Shown here in pieces: positions 50,798-59,795 of a stretch of 64,000 bases of DNA. The stretch's first letter is position 1. Each line of letters begins with the position of its first letter. The notes under the pieces are model-generated. The model was not told the DNA's origin. It was given only the letters and a program-made list of their open reading frames with translations, and did no database searches. The stretch is taken from the NCBI RefSeq assembly GCF_009729015.1, contig NZ_CP045482.1:296001-360000 (forward strand), given 5' to 3'. This DNA is from Acidianus ambivalens. GTDB taxonomy: Archaea; Thermoproteota; Thermoprotei_A; Sulfolobales; Sulfolobaceae. Made by a program: the position numbers and the translations under genes.

Positions 50798-52390
50798 GTG
50801 AATAATTTGTCAGAGAAGTTTGCCAGTATTTCGCCTGCTGAGTTCTTTAAGAGGAATCCTGAACTGGCAGGATTCTCGAATCCTGCGAGGGCACTTTATC
50901 AAGCTTTAAGAGAAATGGTGGAAAATTCTCTTGATGCCACAGATGTTCACGAGATTTTACCTTCCATCAAGATTATAATTGACTTAATTGATCAAGAAAA
51001 ACAAATTTACAAATTAACTGTTGAGGATAATGGGATAGGAATTCCACCTCATGTCGTACCAGATGCATTTGGTAGAGTTCTTTACAGTTCAAAGTATGTC
51101 ATTAGACAAACTAGAGGTATGTATGGATTAGGAGTAAAGGCTGCGGTTCTTTATAGTCAGATGTATCAAGATAGGCCAGTAGAAATAATGACTTCGCCTA
51201 TAAATTCAAAGAGAATTTACTTTTTCAAATTGAAGATCGACGTAACAAAAAACGAGCCAATAATCTATGAAAGATCGTCAATTCTTAACGATAAAGGTTT
51301 TCACGGAACATCCGTTACGTTGTATTTACTTGGAGACTGGCAGAGGTCTAAGGCTAGAATATATGAATATATTAAAAGAACTTACATTGTTGCGCCTTAT
51401 GCAGAATTCTTCTTTAAAGATCCCGAAGGTAATGTTGTATATTATAAGAGGCTTACTACAAAAATTCCTGAACCACCAAAGGAAGTGAAACCTCACCCTT
51501 ACGGTGTTGACATAGAATTATTAAAGAATATGATAGCAAAGCAAAAGAACGATTACGAAGTTAAAGATTTCTTAACTAAGGAATTCCAGAGCGTAGGAGA
51601 TGTTACAGCGTTAAAAATACTTGAAATGGCTAAGATCAATCCTGATAAGAAGATAAAATCTTTGAAAGATGATGAGCTCGCAAGACTTACAGAAGCTATG
51701 AAAAAATTTGAAGATTTTAGACCTCCATCCCCTGACGCGCTATCTGTAATTGGAGCAGATCTTATAGAATTAAGCCTTAAAAATATGTTTAATCCGGAAT
51801 TTGTTGCTGCACTTACAAGAAAACCCAAGGCATACCAAGGTCATCCTTTCATAGTAGAAGTAGGAATTGCATATGGTGGAGCTATACAACCAATGGATGA
51901 ACCACTAGTATTAAGATATGCTAACAAGATTCCCTTAATTTACGATGAGAAATCTGATGTAATTTGGAAAGTTGTAGAAGAGATAGACTGGAAGAGGTAT
52001 GGAATAGAAGAAGAGCAAAAACCACTAGTAGTCATGGTTCACCTTTGCAGTACTAAAGTTCCGTATAAGAGTGCAGGAAAAGAAAGCATTGCAGATGTTG
52101 AAGAGATAGAGAAGGAAATAAAGAATGGCATAATGGAGGTTTCCAGGAAGTTAAGATTATATATCTCAGAGAAAAAGAAGGAAGAAGAAGCAAGGAAGAA
52201 AATGCTTACTTACCTTAAGTATATTCCAGAAATAGCCAGGAGTTTAGCCGTATTCGCTACCGACGATAAAAAAGAGTTAATTCCTAAAGTTCAAGATGAA
52301 ATACAATCAAAGCTTTTTGAAATAGTGAAAAAGAAGTTAGATGTAAAAGATGAAGAAGAATATAAAATGTATAAGGTGGAGGCATTATGA
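50798..52390 (+). CDS. top6B: DNA topoisomerase VI subunit B
   Basis: ATPase subunit of the type IIB enzyme that relaxes and decatenates DNA. 530 residues: GHKL ATP site with REMVENSLDA, VEDNGIGIP and RGMYGLGVKAA, then the helix-2-turn-helix and transducer domains. GTG 50798 is used, or TTG 50807. Its end overlaps top6A by 4 bases. Confidence 0.97.
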   Translation: MNNLSEKFASISPAEFFKRNPELAGFSNPARALYQALREMVENSLDATDVHEILPSIKIIIDLIDQEKQIYKLTVEDNGIGIPPHVVPDAFGRVLYSSKYVIRQTRGMYGLGVKAAVLYSQMYQDRPVEIMTSPINSKRIYFFKLKIDVTKNEPIIYERSSILNDKGFHGTSVTLYLLGDWQRSKARIYEYIKRTYIVAPYAEFFFKDPEGNVVYYKRLTTKIPEPPKEVKPHPYGVDIELLKNMIAKQKNDYEVKDFLTKEFQSVGDVTALKILEMAKINPDKKIKSLKDDELARLTEAMKKFEDFRPPSPDALSVIGADLIELSLKNMFNPEFVAALTRKPKAYQGHPFIVEVGIAYGGAIQPMDEPLVLRYANKIPLIYDEKSDVIWKVVEEIDWKRYGIEEEQKPLVVMVHLCSTKVPYKSAGKESIADVEEIEKEIKNGIMEVSRKLRLYISEKKKEEEARKKMLTYLKYIPEIARSLAVFATDDKKELIPKVQDEIQSKLFEIVKKKLDVKDEEEYKMYKVEAL

Positions 52391-53547
52391 GCGAATTCAT
52401 ATCAAAGGTTGATATAGAGGCTAGGAAAAGAGCAGCTGAAATATTAAAGAAAAAATTCCTAACTTTGCTCGACCAAATTAACAAAGGAGAACCACTAGTT
52501 TTGGAAATTCCTAAAAGAACCTTAAATAATACAGTATATGATGAAAATAGGAAATTACTTTTATTAGGAGAGGAAAAATTAAGGAGAAGTTTCCTAGATC
52601 TAAACGAAGCGAGAAGATTTATGCAAACTACACTAATGGCAAGCATAATTTATGATGCCTTGGTCAATAATGAGTACCCAACTATACGTGACTTGTATTA
52701 TAGAGGAAAGCACTCAATTGTATTAAAAGCACCTAACGGCAAGACATATGAGGAAAATACTTGGGACGAACAGAAGGAATCAGATAGTGTAATAGTAGAC
52801 ATTGAAGTATTTACTTCATTATTAAGAGAAGATATGTTAATACTAAGTAAAGAAAAAGGCAAAGTTGTAGGAGACATGAGGATAAGAAGTGGAAACGATG
52901 TTATAGATCTAAGTAAAATGGGCCACGGTGCTTACTCCATTGAACCAACTCCGGATTTAATAGACTTCGTGGACGTTAAGGCAGACTTTGTATTAGTCGT
53001 AGAGAAAGATGCAGTATTCCAGCAACTTCACAGAGAAGGATTCTGGAAGAAATATAACGCAATTTTAGTTACAAGTGCCGGTCAACCAGATAGAGCCACA
53101 AGAAGATTCGTAAGGAGATTAAATGATGAACTAAAATTACCAGTTTATATATTAACGGATGCCGATCCTTATGGATGGTACATTTATAGCGTATTTAGAA
53201 TAGGCTCAATAAATTTATCTTATGAAAGTGAAAGGCTTGCTACACCTAATGCAAGGTTCTTAGGCGTGTCCATGGGCGACATATTTGGTACTCCTAAGAA
53301 AAAGGCTTATTTAACTGAAAGAGAGAGAAATGCTTTCATCATAAAGGCAAAGGATTACGACATAAAGAGAGCATTGGAAATAAAGAATTATGAGTGGTTT
53401 AAAACTAAAGCTTGGCAGGAGGAAATAAATATGTTCTTACAAAAGAAGGCTAAGCTGGAAATCGAAGCAATGGCTAGTAAAGGATTAAAGTTCCTCGCAT
53501 TCCAGTATATTCCAGAAAAGATACAAACAAATGATTTTATTAGCTAA
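52387..53547 (+). CDS. top6A: DNA topoisomerase VI subunit A
   Basis: Spo11-like cleaving subunit, 386 residues. The active tyrosine lies in TIRDLYYRGKHS (about residue 105); the Toprim metal ligands include VVEKDAVF and the LTDADPYGWYI loop. Starts with ATGA overlap after top6B, the normal B-A pair. Confidence 0.97.
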   Translation: MSEFISKVDIEARKRAAEILKKKFLTLLDQINKGEPLVLEIPKRTLNNTVYDENRKLLLLGEEKLRRSFLDLNEARRFMQTTLMASIIYDALVNNEYPTIRDLYYRGKHSIVLKAPNGKTYEENTWDEQKESDSVIVDIEVFTSLLREDMLILSKEKGKVVGDMRIRSGNDVIDLSKMGHGAYSIEPTPDLIDFVDVKADFVLVVEKDAVFQQLHREGFWKKYNAILVTSAGQPDRATRRFVRRLNDELKLPVYILTDADPYGWYIYSVFRIGSINLSYESERLATPNARFLGVSMGDIFGTPKKKAYLTERERNAFIIKAKDYDIKRALEIKNYEWFKTKAWQEEINMFLQKKAKLEIEAMASKGLKFLAFQYIPEKIQTNDFIS

Positions 53548-53599
53548 ATCAGCCGAGACAGGTTATTTCATCAAATCAAAAATCTGGGGCTCTTCATTC
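53547..53599 (-). ncRNA. Candidate box C/D guide RNA after a zinc-ribbon gene
   Basis: On the minus strand: ATGAAGA (53591-53597, one mismatch), 11-nt guide, D' TTGA (53576-53579), 2-nt spacer, TGATGA (53568-53573, perfect), 15-nt guide, D CTGA (53549-53552, perfect). The second guide is somewhat long. It lies 35 bases behind the stop of the small zinc-ribbon gene on the same strand. The gap is otherwise empty. Confidence 0.48.
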
Positions 53600-53631
53600 A
53601 AAGAAGACTATTATATTATACTAAAAAATCT

Positions 53632-53790
53632 TTACTTCGCTTCTTCATCTATATATCCTAAAATTTCGTTAAAAGTGTTCTTTTTACATACGTTACAATA
53701 AATATAAATAGTCTTTTGTCTCCCTATATCAAAGCTGATATTAAGTATTCTTTCAGTACCGCAAGATGTGCACTTAACTTTCCAACCCAT
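53632..53790 (-). CDS. Small zinc-ribbon protein
   Basis: 52 residues, starting MGWKVKCTSCGTE. Two C-x2-C pairs (C7/C10 and C32/C35) define a zinc ribbon, with IYIYCNVCKKNTF and an acidic C-terminus. ATG 53790, stop TAA at 53632-53634. The fold fits small nucleic-acid or protein-contact ribbons of Crenarchaeota; function unknown. Confidence 0.7.
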   Translation of the reverse strand: MGWKVKCTSCGTERILNISFDIGRQKTIYIYCNVCKKNTFNEILGYIDEEAK

Positions 53791-53822
53791 ACAGTTTTAA
53801 GTTTCTTTGAAAATAATAAAAC

Positions 53823-53877
53823 TGCTGTGAAGAGAGTATCCTACTGAGGCGATGATGAAGGGCCAAAGCTCGGAGCA
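53823..53877 (+). ncRNA. Candidate box C/D guide RNA upstream of aIF5A
   Basis: Plus strand: GTGAAGA (53827-53833, one mismatch), 10-nt guide, D' CTGA (53844-53847, perfect), 4-nt spacer, C' ATGATGA (53852-53858, perfect), 12-nt guide, D CGGA (53871-53874, one mismatch). Flanking TGC (53823-53825) and GCA (53875-53877) pair as a terminal stem. Spacings are exactly those of archaeal C/D RNAs. Independent transcription from the gap before aIF5A is likely. Confidence 0.6.
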
Positions 53878-53927
53878 ATAAACATAAGAGTTAAAAACTA
53901 TCCAATAAATCTTGAGGATGGATAATC

Positions 53928-54323
53928 ATGGGTGTAAATTACGCCAAAGTGGGCGACTTAAAAGAAGGTAATTATATAGTTATAGATGGAGAACCTTGTA
54001 GAGTAGTTGAAATAACAAAAGCAAAAACCGGTAAACACGGTGCAGCAAAGGCTAACGTCGTTGCAGTAAGCATATTCACTGGGGCTAAAAAAACGTTAAT
54101 GGCTCCAGTTGATGATCAAGTTGAAATTCCAATAATTGAAAAGCACGTAGGTCAAATATTAGCAGATATGGGTGATAAAATTCAGGTAATGGATATGGAC
54201 ACTTACGAGACTTTTGAAATGGAAAAGCCAAAAGAAGAAGACCTGGCAAGTAAAATAAGACCTGGTGCAGAAGTAGAATACTGGACTATAATGGGGAGAA
54301 GAAAAATTGTAAGGGTAAAGTAA
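53928..54323 (+). CDS. eif5a: Translation factor aIF5A (hypusine-containing)
   Basis: Relieves ribosome stalling; carries hypusine on a loop lysine. 131 residues: KAKTGKHGAAKAN holds K36, the deoxyhypusine synthase target. An N-terminal SH3-like domain and a C-terminal OB domain follow. Promoter sequence GAGTTAAAAAC at about 53889-53899. srp54 begins 1 base after its stop. Confidence 0.97.
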   Translation: MGVNYAKVGDLKEGNYIVIDGEPCRVVEITKAKTGKHGAAKANVVAVSIFTGAKKTLMAPVDDQVEIPIIEKHVGQILADMGDKIQVMDMDTYETFEMEKPKEEDLASKIRPGAEVEYWTIMGRRKIVRVK

Positions 54324-54324
54324 A

Positions 54325-55674
54325 TTGTTAGATAATTTAAGAGACGCTGTAAGGAAATTTTTAACTGGTTCGTCTTCTTATGATAAAGCTGTAGAAGATT
54401 TCATAAAGGAATTACAAAAATCCTTAATTTCTGCTGACGTGAACGTAAAATTAGTTTTTTCACTAACAAATAAAATAAAGGAAAGATTAAAGAACGAAAA
54501 ACCACCAACCTATATCGAAAGAAGAGAATGGTTTATAAAAATAGTTTATGATGAGTTATCTAACCTCTTTGGTGGAGATAAAGAACCGAAAGTAATTCCA
54601 GATAAGATACCTTACGTTATAATGCTTGTAGGAGTTCAAGGCACCGGAAAGACAACTACTGCAGGCAAATTAGCTTACTTTTATAAGAAAAAAGGCTTTA
54701 AAGTAGGCCTTGTAGGAGCAGATGTTTATAGACCTGCAGCATTAGAACAATTACAACAATTAGGCCAACAAATAGGAGTACCCGTTTATGGAGAACCTGG
54801 AGAAAAAGATGCTGTAGGAATAGCCAAAAGAGGAGTAGAAAAATTCTTGAGTGAAAAGATGGAAATAATAATAGTAGACACTGCAGGACGTCATGGTTAC
54901 GGCGAAGAAGCTGCACTACTAGAAGAAATGAAAAATATTTATGAAGCAATAAAGCCGGACGAAGTAACTTTAGTAATTGACGCTTCTATAGGTCAAAAGG
55001 CCTACGATTTAGCTTCAAAATTTAATCAGGCATCAAAGATAGGTACTATAATTATAACCAAAATGGACGGTACAGCAAAAGGCGGTGGAGCCTTATCAGC
55101 AGTAGCAGCAACTGGAGCAACGATAAAATTCATTGGAACTGGAGAAAAAATAGACGAACTCGAAGTATTCAATCCTAGAAGATTTGTAGCAAGAATCCTA
55201 GGAATGGGCGATATTGAAACAATTCTAGAAAAAATTAAGGAAGTAGAAAATTATGATAAAATGCAGAAGAAAATGGAAGAAGTAATCTCTGGTAAAGGTA
55301 AGTTAACTTTGCGTGATGTATATAATCAACTCATAGCATTAAGAAAAATGGGTCCATTATCCAAGTTGTTTCAACTATTACCTGGGATCGGAATGCTTGG
55401 TCAAATTCCAGAAGACCAGCTAAAGGTAGGAGAGGAAAAAATGAGAAAATGGTTAGCTATAATGAACTCTATGACGTATGAGGAATTGGATAACCCGTCA
55501 ATAATAGATAAGTCAAGAATGAGAAGAATAGCTTTAGGTTCTGGAACTGAGATAGAAGACGTCAAAGAATTAATAGAGCATTATAATTTAATGCAAAGAA
55601 CTATTAAGATGCTTAAGAGGAGAAAGAAAGATGTCGAAAAACTCCTTGGACAATTTGGGGGAGAAAGCACTTGA
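54325..55674 (+). CDS. srp54: Signal recognition particle protein SRP54
   Basis: GTPase of the membrane-targeting SRP, 449 residues from TTG 54325. G1 GVQGTGKTTTAGKL, VDTAGR, TKMDGTAKGGG, and the C-terminal M domain with KLTLRDVYNQL and the RNA/signal-binding SKSRMRR-like segment (IDKSRMRRIALGSG). Follows aIF5A, probably in one transcript; overlaps the Pus10-like gene by 44 bases. Confidence 0.96.
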   Translation: MLDNLRDAVRKFLTGSSSYDKAVEDFIKELQKSLISADVNVKLVFSLTNKIKERLKNEKPPTYIERREWFIKIVYDELSNLFGGDKEPKVIPDKIPYVIMLVGVQGTGKTTTAGKLAYFYKKKGFKVGLVGADVYRPAALEQLQQLGQQIGVPVYGEPGEKDAVGIAKRGVEKFLSEKMEIIIVDTAGRHGYGEEAALLEEMKNIYEAIKPDEVTLVIDASIGQKAYDLASKFNQASKIGTIIITKMDGTAKGGGALSAVAATGATIKFIGTGEKIDELEVFNPRRFVARILGMGDIETILEKIKEVENYDKMQKKMEEVISGKGKLTLRDVYNQLIALRKMGPLSKLFQLLPGIGMLGQIPEDQLKVGEEKMRKWLAIMNSMTYEELDNPSIIDKSRMRRIALGSGTEIEDVKELIEHYNLMQRTIKMLKRRKKDVEKLLGQFGGEST

Positions 55675-56704
55675 ATTATTAAAAAAATATCCCCTTTGTG
55701 ACAGTTGCTTAGGTAGATGTTTTGCTAAATTAGGCTATAGGTTTGCAAATAAAGAAAGAGGTAAAGCAATAAAGACTTACTTGGTTCTAGAACTTGATAG
55801 GAAAATTAAAGATCACGAGTTAGAAGATCTTAATGAAATTAAGGAAATCCTTTTCAACATGGGAAAGGAATATTCTGGAATATTTGATATATACTTTTCC
55901 AATGAAAAATTTCAAGAAAGAACTTGTTATATTTGTAATTCAGAAATTGAGGAAATAAAAGAGGACTTTTTTAAAAAAGCCCTAGATTTTCTCAAGAAAC
56001 AAGGTAAGGTAAAGTACGTATTAGGAGTAAAGCTCTCAGAACAGTTATCTAGACTAGAAAACGAATTCATTTTCAGCAATGGGCTGATATACTACGAAAG
56101 CATAAGGAATGAAATAAAGAGAGAAGTAGGCAAAATGCTAGCAAAAGAAGGTTACGAGCCGTGCATTGAAAATCCAGATATTGATATAATTTATGATTTG
56201 GGAACTAGAAGCATCTATACTATATCAAAAAAGTACAAAACATTATACTTATATTCTAGGTTATCCAGAAGAGTGCCTATATCAAGTTGGTATGGAAAAG
56301 ATTCGCTGGAAGAAGAATTTAACGGAAAAGAGATCCTTGTTCCCTTTACAGAACCTTCTGAAGTAAGAATACTTGATGAATATCCATTAATAATTTCAGA
56401 TGAGGATAGAGAGAAAATAGAAGCTAAAGGATACTTTCTGAGAAAAATTGGAAAAATAGCTGGAAGAGAGATATCTGCAATAATGACTGCTAAGCCAGAA
56501 AAGAGAATTTATTCAGTTCTTATATATTCAAAAGAAGAAATAGGAGAAAGAGTGTTAGGAAATATTAGACTTTTAACAGTTGAAGCTAGAGATTTTAAAG
56601 AATTAAAGGAAAAATTAAAAGATATAAAAGGAGAGATAATTTCCATAGACCTTATAGAAAGTGAAGGAAAACACAAAATTTTGGAAAACAAACTAACCTC
56701 ATGA
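55631..56704 (+). CDS. Pus10-like protein lacking recognisable catalytic motif
   Basis: 357 residues. The N-terminus PLCDSCLGRCFAKLGY, the NKERGKAIK stretch and a second CxxC (CYICN) match the zinc/THUMP part of archaeal Pus10, which makes pseudouridine 54/55 in tRNA. In Pus10 a GRED-x-DVR-type sequence carries the catalytic aspartate, followed by GRPF. Here the region (about residues 225-245) reads YGKDSLEEEFNGKEILVPF: several expected residues are missing. It may be inactive or act on RNA differently. Length is somewhat short. Overlaps srp54 and the next gene (4 bases). Confidence 0.65.
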   Translation: MSKNSLDNLGEKALELLKKYPLCDSCLGRCFAKLGYRFANKERGKAIKTYLVLELDRKIKDHELEDLNEIKEILFNMGKEYSGIFDIYFSNEKFQERTCYICNSEIEEIKEDFFKKALDFLKKQGKVKYVLGVKLSEQLSRLENEFIFSNGLIYYESIRNEIKREVGKMLAKEGYEPCIENPDIDIIYDLGTRSIYTISKKYKTLYLYSRLSRRVPISSWYGKDSLEEEFNGKEILVPFTEPSEVRILDEYPLIISDEDREKIEAKGYFLRKIGKIAGREISAIMTAKPEKRIYSVLIYSKEEIGERVLGNIRLLTVEARDFKELKEKLKDIKGEIISIDLIESEGKHKILENKLTS

Positions 56705-57564
56705 TCGGCTTAATCGGCTTAGGAGTAATGGGTTGGAGAATAGGAGCAAACTTGGCTAATGATAAAAAATTAGACATTGTATGGGATAGAAATGAAGAAA
56801 AAAGGAAAGAGTTCGCTAAAAAGTATAACGTCAAAGAGGCTAAGACTCCTCAAGAATTGGTTCAGTCTTCTGATATTATAATCTCAATGTTGGCAGATGA
56901 TAATGCGGTAAATTCAGTAATTTCCCCGTTAGTACAACTAATGAAAGGAAAAATACTAATAGATATGTCAACAATTTCTCCTTCACTTAGTGTAACCTTA
57001 GCAAATAAAATTAAGGAAAACGGAGGAGTAATGTACGATGCACCAGTTATAGGGACTTCAGTATTTGTAGAGCAAAAGAAGATCAATGTATTAGTAGGAG
57101 GTCCTAAAGAACATTTTGATAAAGTAAAGGATTTACTATCATCAACGTCCAGTAATATAGTATATATGGGAGATAACGGCTTTGGTCTTTATTCAAAATT
57201 AGTAAATAATCTTTTGTTAGGAGCATACGCAGTTGCCTTAGCTGAAGCATATAACTTTGGAATAAAAAGCGGTCTAGATAAAGATAAAGTCGCTAAAATT
57301 TTGATGGAATTAAGCAGTGCAAAGTCTCCAACGTCAGAAATTAAAACTCCAAAAATGGTTAGCGGAGATTACTCAACTCAATTCGCTACAAAGCACATGA
57401 GAAAAGATTTAGAAATAATACAAAGAGAAGCACAGAATTTGAAGGTAATAACTCCCATGTCGTCATTAGCTTTACAATTTTATAGAATGGCAGAGGCATT
57501 AGGCTACTCAGAAAGTGACTATATATCTGTCATAGAGATATTCAAAAAACTATCACCTAGCTAA
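56701..57564 (+). CDS. Beta-hydroxyacid dehydrogenase family protein
   Basis: 287 residues. An N-terminal Rossmann fold, GLIGLGVMGWRIGANLA, is followed by the family motif DAPVIGT and the active lysine in YSKLVNNLLLG. Relatives oxidise 3-hydroxyisobutyrate, tartronate semialdehyde, 6-phosphogluconate or reduce glyoxylate/succinic semialdehyde; the substrate is not decided by sequence. Starts in the stop of the Pus10-like gene (ATGA). Confidence 0.85.
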   Translation: MIGLIGLGVMGWRIGANLANDKKLDIVWDRNEEKRKEFAKKYNVKEAKTPQELVQSSDIIISMLADDNAVNSVISPLVQLMKGKILIDMSTISPSLSVTLANKIKENGGVMYDAPVIGTSVFVEQKKINVLVGGPKEHFDKVKDLLSSTSSNIVYMGDNGFGLYSKLVNNLLLGAYAVALAEAYNFGIKSGLDKDKVAKILMELSSAKSPTSEIKTPKMVSGDYSTQFATKHMRKDLEIIQREAQNLKVITPMSSLALQFYRMAEALGYSESDYISVIEIFKKLSPS

Positions 57565-58620
57565 AATTTTTGATAATCTTTCCTTAAATTTGTCAAAAGA
57601 GAAATTTAAAGATACATCCCTAAAGTCGTTTTCATACTTGGAGGCTTCAATTATAGCATTTGCAGCCTCTTCCACATTAGAGTACCCAAAACCGTATTTC
57701 CCTTCTTTTACGATATCTAACCAAGCACCACCGCTTTTATGGACTACAGGAATTAATCCTGCAGACATTGCTTCAACAATACTTATTCCAAAATGCTCAT
57801 TAACTTTAGGATGAAAGTAAACCTTTGCTTTACTCAAATAATTAACTATATCGTCGTGAGTAAAATCTTCTACAATTTTTACATTACCTAACTTTCCTGA
57901 AATGCTCTTAACTTCTTCAAGGTATTTCTTGCTTCTGCCTGAAGAACCTAATATCACAAAGTTATAATCCTTAAGAACCTTAGCTACGGAAAACAAGTTC
58001 TCAAGGTTCTTCTCTGGAGCAATTCTAGAAATGCTTAAAACAAGCTTTGGATCTCTATTTCCCTTAATTTTCAAATATTCCTCAACTTCAACTGGAGGAT
58101 AAAGTACCTCGTAAGAATATCCAGAAAGCTCCAAAATTTTTCCAGTCCAAGTAGAATTTGCTAGTAATTTACTCTTACTTTTAGAAAAGAAAATTCTGTG
58201 GACATATTTATAAGGCAAGAAATAAGTCCTCATTTTCCTATTTTTAATATAAGGCTCGTTATCTTCAGCATTAATTATCTTCAAGTTATCAGTTAAAGAC
58301 CAAGGGAAGTGAATATAACTATAATCGGCGTTAGTTATATCTCCTATAGTACTAAAAGTGTTTCCTGGCCTCGTTAACATGCTAGTAAAAAGGGCCTTAT
58401 AAAGACCAAATTTTATAGGAAATTTCTTTACTACAATTTCATCTGGCATTACGAAATTTTTATCCCATTTTTTTACATTCTCCACATCTATGTGAAGTGT
58501 AACTAATTTAACCTTGAACCCCATGGATTTTAAGGTATTTAAGACTGCAATTGCAACTCTCTCGCTACCTCCTAGTACCTCAAAGCTATGGTGATATAAA
58601 GTAAATTCGACCACGAACAT
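57553..58620 (-). CDS. Glycosyltransferase family 4
   Basis: GT-B fold sugar transferase, 355 residues. The N-terminal acceptor domain has GGSERVAIAVLNTL, and the C-terminal nucleotide-sugar domain has SISRIAPEKNLENL and the donor motif HFGISIVEAMSAGLIPV (E-x7-E type). It may act in N-glycan assembly of S-layer or archaellum proteins or in lipid sugar attachment; the acceptor is unknown. Convergent 12-base overlap with the dehydrogenase gene. Confidence 0.88.
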   Translation of the reverse strand: MFVVEFTLYHHSFEVLGGSERVAIAVLNTLKSMGFKVKLVTLHIDVENVKKWDKNFVMPDEIVVKKFPIKFGLYKALFTSMLTRPGNTFSTIGDITNADYSYIHFPWSLTDNLKIINAEDNEPYIKNRKMRTYFLPYKYVHRIFFSKSKSKLLANSTWTGKILELSGYSYEVLYPPVEVEEYLKIKGNRDPKLVLSISRIAPEKNLENLFSVAKVLKDYNFVILGSSGRSKKYLEEVKSISGKLGNVKIVEDFTHDDIVNYLSKAKVYFHPKVNEHFGISIVEAMSAGLIPVVHKSGGAWLDIVKEGKYGFGYSNVEEAANAIIEASKYENDFRDVSLNFSFDKFKERLSKILAR

Positions 58621-58647
58621 TTATTCTAAAACGATAATTAAAAACCT

Positions 58648-59421
58648 ATGAAGAGAGCACTAATAACAGCCTCAACTGAAGGCATTGGAAAAGGAATAGC
58701 TAAAGCTTTGGCAAAGCAAAGTTTCTCACTAGTCATAACTTCCAGATCTGAGGAAAAAGTAAAGAAGGCAGTTGAAGAACTAAGAGCAATTAATCCTTCA
58801 ATTTGGGGAAAAACCTCGGATATGACAAACCTAAAAAGTTTAGAAGAGCTAGTATCTTTTTCCATTGATAAGATGGGCGGAATAGATCTACTTGTTGTAA
58901 ACACTGGAAATCCCAGCAAAGAGCCTTTACTCTTTGAAGAAACTACAGACGAAGATTGGGAATATTCAGTAAAATTATATCTATTGAGCGCAGTAAAACT
59001 GACTAAATTAGTTCTACCTAAAATGAAGGAACAGCACTTCGGTAGAATAATTTACTTATCATCATGGACTGTAAAGGAACCACAAGATATATTTGTTTTA
59101 GCCGACGTTTCAAGGGCTCCATTAATACAATTAGCTAAAATTCTATCAAAGGATTATGGTAAGTATAATATTACCTTCAACGTCATTTTAATGGGTAGTT
59201 TTAACACTCCAGGAGCAAGTAGAGGAATTGAAAGATTGGCAAAAGCTAGGAAGAAATCTTTCGAAGAAGTATGGAAAGAAGAAGTACTCGACAGAATACC
59301 CTTAGGAAGAATAGGAGATCCGGAGAAAGATTTAGGAAAACTAATCCTTTTCCTTTATGACTCTGATTACATTACTGGCACTTCAATATTAATAGACGGC
59401 GGAAATACCAGGGCAGTATAG
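58648..59421 (+). CDS. Short-chain dehydrogenase, atypical active site
   Basis: 257 residues. NAD(P) loop TASTEGIGKGIA and NTGNPSKEP, a serine in IIYLSSWTV, then FVLADVSRAPLIQL where most SDRs have Y-x3-K. Here tyrosine becomes leucine and lysine becomes arginine. I recall this substitution from an SDR subgroup with an NTG-type motif, so it need not mean loss of activity. C-terminal GTSILIDGGNTRAV is normal. Substrate unknown. Divergent from the glycosyltransferase. Confidence 0.82.
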   Translation: MKRALITASTEGIGKGIAKALAKQSFSLVITSRSEEKVKKAVEELRAINPSIWGKTSDMTNLKSLEELVSFSIDKMGGIDLLVVNTGNPSKEPLLFEETTDEDWEYSVKLYLLSAVKLTKLVLPKMKEQHFGRIIYLSSWTVKEPQDIFVLADVSRAPLIQLAKILSKDYGKYNITFNVILMGSFNTPGASRGIERLAKARKKSFEEVWKEEVLDRIPLGRIGDPEKDLGKLILFLYDSDYITGTSILIDGGNTRAV

Positions 59422-59489
59422 TTTAAGAATATACTCTATCCATTAATTCAACAACTACTATTTTCTCTTTAAGAGTAATACTTTGAGGG

Positions 59490-59517
59490 AATCCTTCACT
59501 ATTACCCTTGAAGGATT
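59490..59517. repeat. 9-bp inverted repeat upstream of cren7
   Basis: AATCCTTCA (59490-59498) and TGAAGGATT (59509-59517) are perfect reverse complements separated by 10 bases. It lies between the SDR stop (59421) and the cren7 promoter (GTTTTTAACC, about 59551-59560). It could be an operator or a processing hairpin for the SDR message. The remainder of the 163-base gap shows no gene. Confidence 0.6.
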
Positions 59518-59584
59518 AATGGGATTAACAATTAGAACACTCATGGAAAGGTTTTTAACCTAAGTCCCTCAACATAAAATTGAC

Positions 59585-59764
59585 ATGAGCTCTAAAAAGG
59601 CAATAAAAGTAAAAACTCCATCTGGAAAAGAAGTAGAGTTAGCTCCAGAGAAAGCTTGGTCATTGGCACCAAAGGGAAGGAAAGGAGTAAAAATAGGATT
59701 ATTTAAAGATCCAGAAACAGGAAAGTACTTCAGAAGGAAATTACCAGACGACTATCAAATCTAA
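59585..59764 (+). CDS. creN7: Chromatin protein Cren7
   Basis: 59 residues, starting MSSKKAIKVKTPSGKEVELA. It has WSLAPKGRKGVKIGLFKDPE and ends KLPDDYQI, an almost exact match to the conserved Crenarchaeal chromatin protein. Cren7 binds the minor groove, bends DNA and constrains supercoils. Promoter TATA at about 59551-59560. Missing the start loop only; otherwise complete. Confidence 0.97.
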   Translation: MSSKKAIKVKTPSGKEVELAPEKAWSLAPKGRKGVKIGLFKDPETGKYFRRKLPDDYQI

Positions 59765-59795
59765 ACTTTTTTACCGTACTTTTCTTCTTATGTTG

